64,000 nt of DNA from Capitella teleta. Taxonomy: Eukaryota > Annelida > Polychaeta > Capitellidae. Location: the NCBI GenBank assembly GCA_000328365.1, contig KB295394.1, positions 61,091 to 125,090 of the forward strand, in the 5' to 3' direction. The notes beneath the pieces were generated by a model. The model did not search any database. It worked only from the letters and a program-made list of their open reading frames with translations, and had not been told where the DNA came from. Both the position numbers and the translations under genes were made by a program. This document shows positions 57,202 to 64,000 of the stretch, piece by piece. How positions within the stretch are numbered: position 1 is the stretch's first letter; each line of letters begins with the position of its first letter.

Positions 57202-60200
57202 CTAAAACAGAGAGAAGCCTGGTTTATCGTTGGATTCCGGGGAATTGCTGCCTCCTCCGAATGAGAAACTGAATCCTCCTTCGTCTCCTCCTTCACCCTG
57301 GGCCTCCTCCTCTTCTCCGCCTCCTCCTCCAAACATTCCAAATATACCACCTCCCCCTCCCCCTCCTCCTCCTCCAGATGTAGCATCACCAGCCCCACCT
57401 CCAAAACTGAAGGCCACAGGTGAGCTATCCACTTGATCTGATGTTCCTCCAAATCCGCTGAAACCTCCAAATGAACCGCTCGAGAAATCAAAGGATTTGC
57501 TGCTAGCGACAGAGGCAGGGACTTCGGGTGGACTGTCTACTGTGAATAAATTAAAAATAAAATAATAATGTTTTAGAAAAATTGAATAATCCATTAGGGT
57601 GAAACTCTATATCCCAGCAGCTATATCTCAAACCAAATAAATGAAAACCTTTAGTCGTGAGTTGTTCATTCGGCTGCTTGGTCTCAGGAGTTGGTGGCTG
57701 GAAGGTGTTTGGTCCCAAACTGAAAGAGCCGCTCCCTGCAGGCTCAGGCGGGGGCTGCAGAGAGATTGTCATCAAGCCTGATGAGCATATAATAGTCTCA
57801 CCGTTTCTCTGATTCCAGCTTCTCTTTCAAAGAAAGTTCTAGCTTCGTAACCGAAATCCGAACCAGGAGATTTGAACATGGATTTTGCATGAGCACGAAT
57901 CTTCTCCAAGTTGAATGGACTTGATGAATAGCTCTTCTCAGAAAGAGATGGTGACTGTGGCACTGAGATATTCCGATGTGTACGTTAATATATTTGAGAA
58001 TTTCAACTGGTCTCTCACCAGATGTACAAGATATAAATGGTGTTTTGGGCTCACTCAATTTCGCACTCGGAGGAGTCTGCGAGAGGATCGATGGAGCAGG
58101 ACTTTGAGGCAGAACGGGAGGCACTGGGAAGGAGGTAAAGCAAGAGAGATAGGGAGAGAGAGAGAGTTATACCTTTGGGGCTGCTGCTGGGAGGTGGTGG
58201 CCCTTGCTTTGGTTGTGGCGGCAGGACTGAAACTTATTGGCAACTTTTAGATTCTACATATATAGTTTTTTTTTTATGTACCAAAAAAAAAAAAAAAAAG
58301 AAGATTCAAACAGTTAGCCAAATAACACAATCTTTCACAATTATTAGGTTGAAATTCAAAAATTGAATACATTATTGGAGGAAACAACATAAACATGAAC
58401 AAGAATGTTCTCTATAATGTTATCTATAATAACAAAAAATACCTGGTCTGCGAGGAGCCTGTGCAATTCGAAAGTTCATCAATAAAAGTTTTATGATTTT
58501 AATTAGCTTTTAATTAATTATTTACTAAAAACTAAAGCCCACCTCTTGTTTAACCTCTGGGATCTTGAGCGGCACTTTCATGCGTGGCACATCTGGCATT
58601 CGGGGAGGAAGCGCCCTGTACAAAGGGAGACTCAGAGAGGGAATCTCAAATGAGAATGATTTCAGCTTAGGAGCAGTAGGCATCGGAGCTTGTCTGGGAA
58701 GGGGTGGCACAACCGGCTGGCGTTGAGGCAGGGAAGGCATTGAGATGCTGGGGGTGCGGATGACACCCCCTTTGACGGGAGGGGCAGTCGCCTTTCTGTG
58801 AGATTCAAAATCAAGGACTGGACATTGGTCAATCACAGTTGAAATACCTGGCTTGCTCAGTGCTCCTCTTGTCCTCCTCCTCTGCTCTTCTTTGTTCCTC
58901 AATCCTCCTCTTTTCCTCCTCTTCCCTTTGGCGTTCATTATCCGCCCGCTGTTTCTCTTCTTGCAATCGCTTCTGCTCTTTCTGGACTCAGCAGATTACA
59001 ATTTCATCCCTTGTTAAAACCCACTTCATACCTCCTTCTCATAGATGACGGAGAGTTTGTGCAGAATCATTCTTTTGAGGCCCTCTCCCTCGGCCTTCGC
59101 CTGGAGCAAATGCTTCTTGAGAGCATCAGTGGACAACCAGGAATCAGCTCTTGAGGATTATCAAGGAATATAAATGTATGTGAGTCAATGCCTCATGATA
59201 TTATGAATACGGTATTCATGAGGCACTGTGCTAAGATTTTAAGGATACACAGTAATAATGAATTCAGCTGTGTTCAAAAAAGGCTTGAACTTCTCTTGCT
59301 CTGAATGTGAAAAATATAATGGAATCATGAATGCTTTAAAATAGCGCTGATCATAAAATAACTTATAGCATAATTTCCTAAATGAAAGCTTCATTAGATG
59401 TGGCTCCCGTATGCACCACTGACCGTTCTGTGAAAAAGCCTGCATTTTCTGCTTGATTTGTTCGGCTTCACTTTGAGCCGCCTGCATCTTGTGCTGAGCA
59501 GCGTCTCTGGTGATTGTAAGGCCTTTCAGCTGCTCAGCCAACTGCGATCGCCCATACACCTCACTGAAGTCCTTGAAAACACCCTCATAATGATCAAGGG
59601 TCGCCTGCTGCTTGGCCCTGTGGTCAGAAGAAAATTGAAGATTCCCATTCAATAGTAAAATGAAAAAACCTAATCACGTATATCAAAAATACATCCATAT
59701 AGATTTATTTTTTTTAATTTTTATTTTTTTCTATTAATTTCAATAAATATTTTGATCTTTTTTCCTAGTCGTAAGTAAATAAAATGCATTGCATTACATA
59801 TGACTTACCTCTCAGCATCAGTCTGTTGTTGGATCATCTCAAGGTGATTTTGACGAGCTTCTTTCTGTTCTGCGAGCATGGCAAGAGTGTTGTTCAGACT
59901 GGAGATGTTGCTTCTGTTGATTGTGAATTGTTTGTGGAATCGTTTCGTGTCATCATCCAATTGAGACGTGCGCTCGTTCTCTTTACTCACTCCATCTCGA
60001 AGCTCATCAACTTTGTTTTCAAGATCTGATTCATCAATAAAGCACATGAATAAATTATTCCTAGCCCAAATTATTAACATCTGATCAAAATTAAAGGAAT
60101 TAATAAGGAACATCATAATTACTAATAAAGACCCAATTATTTACTTAACACTTATTTGTACAAAATAAATTCTAATCATATATTATAATTTTATAAATAC

Positions 60201-60714
60201 TGAATTTCATTCTTTAAAATCATTAAATTCATAATTCCCCTAATAAAATAAGCAATATTATAATTTGTCTAACAAATATATTTCAATTCTCACCACAAAT
60301 CAACTTCTTCTCCTTCTCAATCTCTCGCACATATTGCTGGTTCTCAAATTCTGAAGAAAAATATGATACATGTACATATAATTATGGTAACATTACTTCT
60401 ATTAATAGCATATAATTCATTATGAAGGATACAGTCATTGAGCCAGCATTTGTTCGCCTATAAGTCTATACTAGTAGTAGTATTACATCACATGTATGTA
60501 TTTTAGTGAATTTTGCTGTGAGTTTGCTCAGCAAAATTCACTCAAATACATACATGTAATAGTATAGACTTATAGGTGAACAAATGCTGGTTCAATGACT
60601 GTATACTCCATAATGAATTTATGACAATAAATCAGGTACTTAATTAATTACTGATTAACCATTTAACTCACCCAGGCTATGAACCAGCCGTTCGATGTCC
60701 CCACTGGATGACAT
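57202..60714 (-). CDS. Coiled-coil protein with FG/FSF-rich tail (SIX6OS1-like?)
   Basis: About 11 exons on the minus strand. Exon 1 (60672-60714) reads MSSSGDIERLVHSL and joins in phase to ENQQYVREIEKEKKLIC (about 60300-60355), then DLENKVDELRDGVSKENERT (59809-60025). Next come an exon with HYEGVFKDFSEVYGRSQLAE (to about 59430), one with KKHLLQAKAEGEGLKRMIL (about 59032-59152), a Glu/Arg helix (REEEEKRRIEEQRRAEEEDK) and Pro-rich exons (58545-58800, 57970-58130, 57790-57960). The last exon (57202-57540) is Gly/Phe-rich with FSFGGG and FSFSFGGG and ends PGFSLF. A long coiled coil with a Y-x-x-hydrophobic-F-x-x-Y patch and an F-rich tail recalls SIX6OS1, a synaptonemal-complex protein, but the similarity is weak. 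A cytoskeletal or nuclear-pore-linked protein is an alternative. Exon limits in the middle are approximate. Confidence 0.65.
60415..60618. repeat. 204-bp foldback (long hairpin) in intron 1 of the coiled-coil gene
   Basis: Outer arms ATTCATTATG... and ...CATAATGAAT and inner arms such as AGTGAATTTTGCT / AGCAAAATTCACT pair over about 90 bases with some mismatches. There is no coding sequence. It is consistent with a foldback MITE; as an intronic transcript it would form a long hairpin. Confidence 0.75.
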
Positions 60715-62369
60715 TTTGGAAGCACCCTGAGAAGTCTGCGGAAATATGAATTTGCAATTATTCATTAATTTAATTCAAAAGAAATGAGGCTGAGCGGCAC
60801 TGAGCACGCATGAAAATTAACCATTTGAACGTGCATACGTGATACGTAATTATCATAAATTATGTTGATTGACATTCAGGCAAACCAAGTTACCAACTCA
60901 ACTGCAAATTGAAATTGAACTTGTGCAACGGCAATGAATTAGCACATATCAACATCCTAACACACAAATGAAATGCATATGTACACTGGAATGTATCTTT
61001 TCCTTTGTCTTGCAGTGATTAAAGTGAGTAAAACACGCTATTTTACCGAACTCTGACGAAACTTGTAAGGCACGAGGCGTCGAGTGCTTGGGCATCCGAA
61101 TGCAAAAGCAATTTGAGTTGGAAAAGTAAAACGTTATGATTAAGATGGAAATGCGTTATGATTCACATGCATACAGTTCCTCGGCAATACTCGTATTGTT
61201 GCTGATTAAGATTGTTATTCAATTATTTGCGCCACACGGCGATATAGTTGCAAAAAAGTGATCGGGAATTTAGCGGCTTTAGTTTGAATCACTAGTTAGC
61301 AAATGAGAAAAGTTAATTGTATATTTTTGTTAAAAATTAAGTTCCTAAGCGCAATATTTCGCGTGGTACACTAGCAGACGACAAAGCTGCTCAGCTTTTG
61401 GTCGTCAGAATATGCAAGGTGATTGAGCTATAAAAAAGGTACTCTGTTTTTATGAAGTTGACCGAGAAGAATGTTATCAACGCTTTGAAAACCAGTGTTC
61501 CAGTATGTTTAAAAACAAGTGAATATAAAACGAACGAACATTAAAGGCGACCAAGGTCAAGGTTCTCATCGATGGGAAATGTAGAACCAAAAACCTAAAT
61601 GGAGTATCTTTGGTAGAACGATCTGTTGCGCCCTGTTGGAGAGGTGCCTTTTGGACATTTTTAAGGTCATGGATAATACATGAGGTTTGCCGCGTTGAAA
61701 TACGAAGACCCTCTGTGGCAAATAACTCCCGTGGCTTATTTAATATTTTCTTCTCATGGAAAGATTTGTTGATATTCACTAAACACTAATAAAGAGTAAT
61801 GCTATTGTGCGCTCCTATTTGTTTGAAGCCTCCGCTTCTCTGAGCCGAAATACACAGTATAAAATATATTAGTATATATACAGTCAGTAGATATTTGTAT
61901 GGGTCACACTTGTTAATTAGCGACTAATCACAAAACAATATTCATCGTAATTCGTATCGAAGACCCCCATGGTCATGCAGAGGAGGTAATATATAGCATC
62001 ATTGAAACGAGAAGACCATCTGCAGTTTATAAAACTTTACGTTATTTTTTATATCATGTTCTAAGCTTCTAGAATTAAGATATTATATAGGAAATTTATA
62101 TTTTAAGATTTGTTTTGATTTGAAGTGGCGGATCTGGGGATGTCTCCTGTGTTATCCCCATTATTAATCCAATTCAACGTTGTCATACCTTTTCCTGGAT
62201 ATTAAAAATGAACTCAATGCAGCTCGAGAATAATATACTGCAAGGTCAGCGTTTTTATGACAACAAGGGTGTCATGTATGGGCTCCGTGAAATAGCTTTT
62301 GGAGAGACAACCTAAATCCTTAGAGTAGACTATACAAAGATGGGATAATTAAACCACAGGATCGCTGGA
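60715..62369. other. Region upstream of the coiled-coil gene, no gene recognised
   Basis: No coding region is supported. It should contain the promoter of the minus-strand coiled-coil gene. Confidence 0.4.
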
Positions 62370-62426
62370 GCAAGTTAATTTTCATGGAAGTCTCATAATA
62401 TGAGACTTCCATGGAAATTAACTTGC
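62370..62426. repeat. 57-bp near-perfect palindrome
   Basis: Two 27-base arms (GCAAGTTAATTTTCATGGAA... and its inverse) differ at one position and are separated by AAT. No gene end or known element explains it. Confidence 0.9.
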
Positions 62427-64000
62427 TAATTATCTTTCAACATATTATGCGTTCGTCTAGGCCTATACTTGTCCGTGGAATATAGCTATATTATGGAGTA
62501 ACGCGTATGCATGCATATGTAGTCGTATTGATCATGCTCAAAATGGAGATTGCCGTTGCACTGTTTCTAGCATCTCTATTTCGGAATACATAATGCATTA
62601 TCATAATTATTCAATTTTGCAAATGGAATCTTTGATTTTTATCCGTAGAATGTTCGAGAAAGGACAGGGAACCTGCAATGTCATTACATACAGCAGTGTT
62701 CATAATTCCGAGAGGGTTGTAGCGCACGAAATGCATGCACCGTTCTCTTGCATGTGGATTATTCAAAGGATGAATCGAATTGCAAATTAATAATTCAAAA
62801 TCCGTGAAAAAATATCGGATTTTCACAAGAGGATTGGGAGGATTACAACGTATCTCAGGGCATGTGGTAGAGATCCAACTAAACTTTTTTTTTCTCGTAA
62901 ATTTAGATAATTCTTCTTCTGCCTTCTGCTTCTTATGTTCCTACGTTACCCTGTCCACTTCTCCAGAATGGAATACATTTCAAACAAAAGTATTATTTTT
63001 TTATAAATTACGTATTACTATGTTTAATATTGAATAATTTGATATTTCACAATGCATTGTGGTTCAATTGTTTACCTTTGTATATTTGTATAATCACGAA
63101 CAGTTGGTCTGCTAGTACCTGTCACGATGACTGACAGCTGTTGTACCTGTGATTGATGTCGTATACCTGTTATGGAAATGAATAGAGGAAGCGAGAGAGT
63201 AATGAAGATCCCGTACGGGGCACCGCAAGAGACCGTGTTGCATCATTCCAATTTCCACTCTACGTACGTATATGTATATGTTTATAGTATATGTATAGTA
63301 TTATGCGTCATCAACGCTGATCTCCAACGATATCTATAAATTAATCAATCGGCGCACCTATAAGGCATAATGCACGCGGCAATTATGAGCTTAACTCTGA
63401 GTTGTAAACAAACATGAGCAGGTGCACCAGAGTATTGTCCCTATATAGGCATTCCAATCGTTGTCTTGCCGCCTTGGACAGTCAACTAGGATGACCGTCA
63501 GTCACTGACCAACAAGGTCGTATATGGACCAAAAGGTTTAGCATACAAGCTGCGTTCCGAGTTCACTTGGCCAATTATACCTTCATATAATTTGCATTAA
63601 TTTGCTAGGGTTGATGGTGTACTTGCGCTAGGAAAATGCTCGTTTTGCAAATGAGTTTATCTAGGGTTATGTTGGACTGTAGGATTTCCAAGCTTATCCA
63701 CATTTACTTAATACGCGCCAGCCATACCTGTTATCTTATTACGTTATGTGTATCTTTAACCTGTGAATGTCTGCGATGCTCCCATGGTTCTTCGGTCACT
63801 ATTTTGTTGTAATCGACACAATCGCACACGTATACAGCTGTACAATAATTATAGCGAAGTGATTATTTTGTTTGCGAACTGTGTACAAGTCATACCTGTC
63901 ATGCACCATGCATGCATACTCTCATCGTTAGACACGGGTGTATCCAAAAGCTACCCCGTGTATATATATTTGTATAGGTAAAAAATGAGGGCATCCAATA
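62427..64000. other. Terminal region, no gene recognised
   Basis: AT-rich sequence with only short frames on both strands. No gene, RNA or repeat could be supported. Confidence 0.4.

Noticed and set aside
57198-57491. Glu/Val-rich minus-strand frame overlapping the tail exon
   Set aside because: It is the alternative frame of the Gly/Phe-rich last exon of the coiled-coil gene, whose own frame ends in the FSLF stop and joins upstream exons.
1-64000. CRISPR arrays, bacterial operons, rRNA or functional tRNA genes
   Set aside because: No spacer-repeat pattern, no polycistronic arrangement, no rRNA similarity. The only tRNA-like sequences are SINE heads.

Overview
The window is animal nuclear DNA. 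Genes are split by spliceosomal introns, many of them only about 40-80 bp, and the genes recognised (ATM kinase, a TIGAR-type phosphatase, a TRIM-NHL protein, tyrosinase, an M13 peptidase) are metazoan. Decayed LINEs, tRNA-derived SINEs, a Tc1-type transposon and small inverted-repeat elements fill the spaces. Short introns with otherwise AT-rich, repeat-filled spacers suggest an invertebrate, perhaps a sponge or another early-branching animal. The sequence alone does not settle the species.

Layout. 1-5 kb: a broken Ty3/Gypsy-type fossil cut by the window edge, an antisense LINE piece, a SINE, a diverged tandem repeat and a SAP-like relic. 5.1-21.5 kb (+): an almost complete ATM gene in many small exons, from the N-terminal HEAT region through FAT, the PI3K-like kinase domain and a perfect FATC end. 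One ATM intron (about 10.58-15.32 kb) holds a complete intronless TRIM-NHL gene on the opposite strand, with about 35 copies of a 16-residue repeat. 21.7-23.2 kb (-): a TIGAR-like phosphatase, convergent with ATM; its first exon was not found. 24-27 kb: LINE pieces and a roughly 850 bp inverted-repeat element carrying a second, TA-flanked element. 27.3-30.9 kb (+): a five-exon membrane tyrosinase. 31.2-35.9 kb (-): an M13 (neprilysin/ECE type) metallopeptidase, convergent with tyrosinase. 36-42.6 kb: mostly non-coding, with one LINE tail and a 50-base assembly gap. 42.6-43.4 kb (-): a TRAF-type zinc-finger ORF. 44.8-46.4 kb: a decayed Tc1-like transposon. 48.3-52.7 kb (-): a three-exon protein of about 28 ankyrin repeats. 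57.2-60.7 kb (-): a coiled-coil protein with an FG/FSF-rich tail, possibly SIX6OS1-like. 61-64 kb: no recognisable gene.

How the genes may work together. ATM (DNA-damage kinase) and TIGAR (a p53-induced metabolic phosphatase in vertebrates) lie tail to tail about 230 bp apart. That is a suggestive pairing but may be chance. The tyrosinase and the M13 peptidase are both single-pass membrane proteins facing the lumen or outside. No operon-like organisation is visible. The most unusual items are the nested TRIM-NHL gene with its repeat array, the three-repeat super-module of the ankyrin protein, the tyrosinase tail that keeps a vertebrate-like dileucine sorting signal, and the transposon-in-transposon with a recognisable empty site elsewhere in the window.
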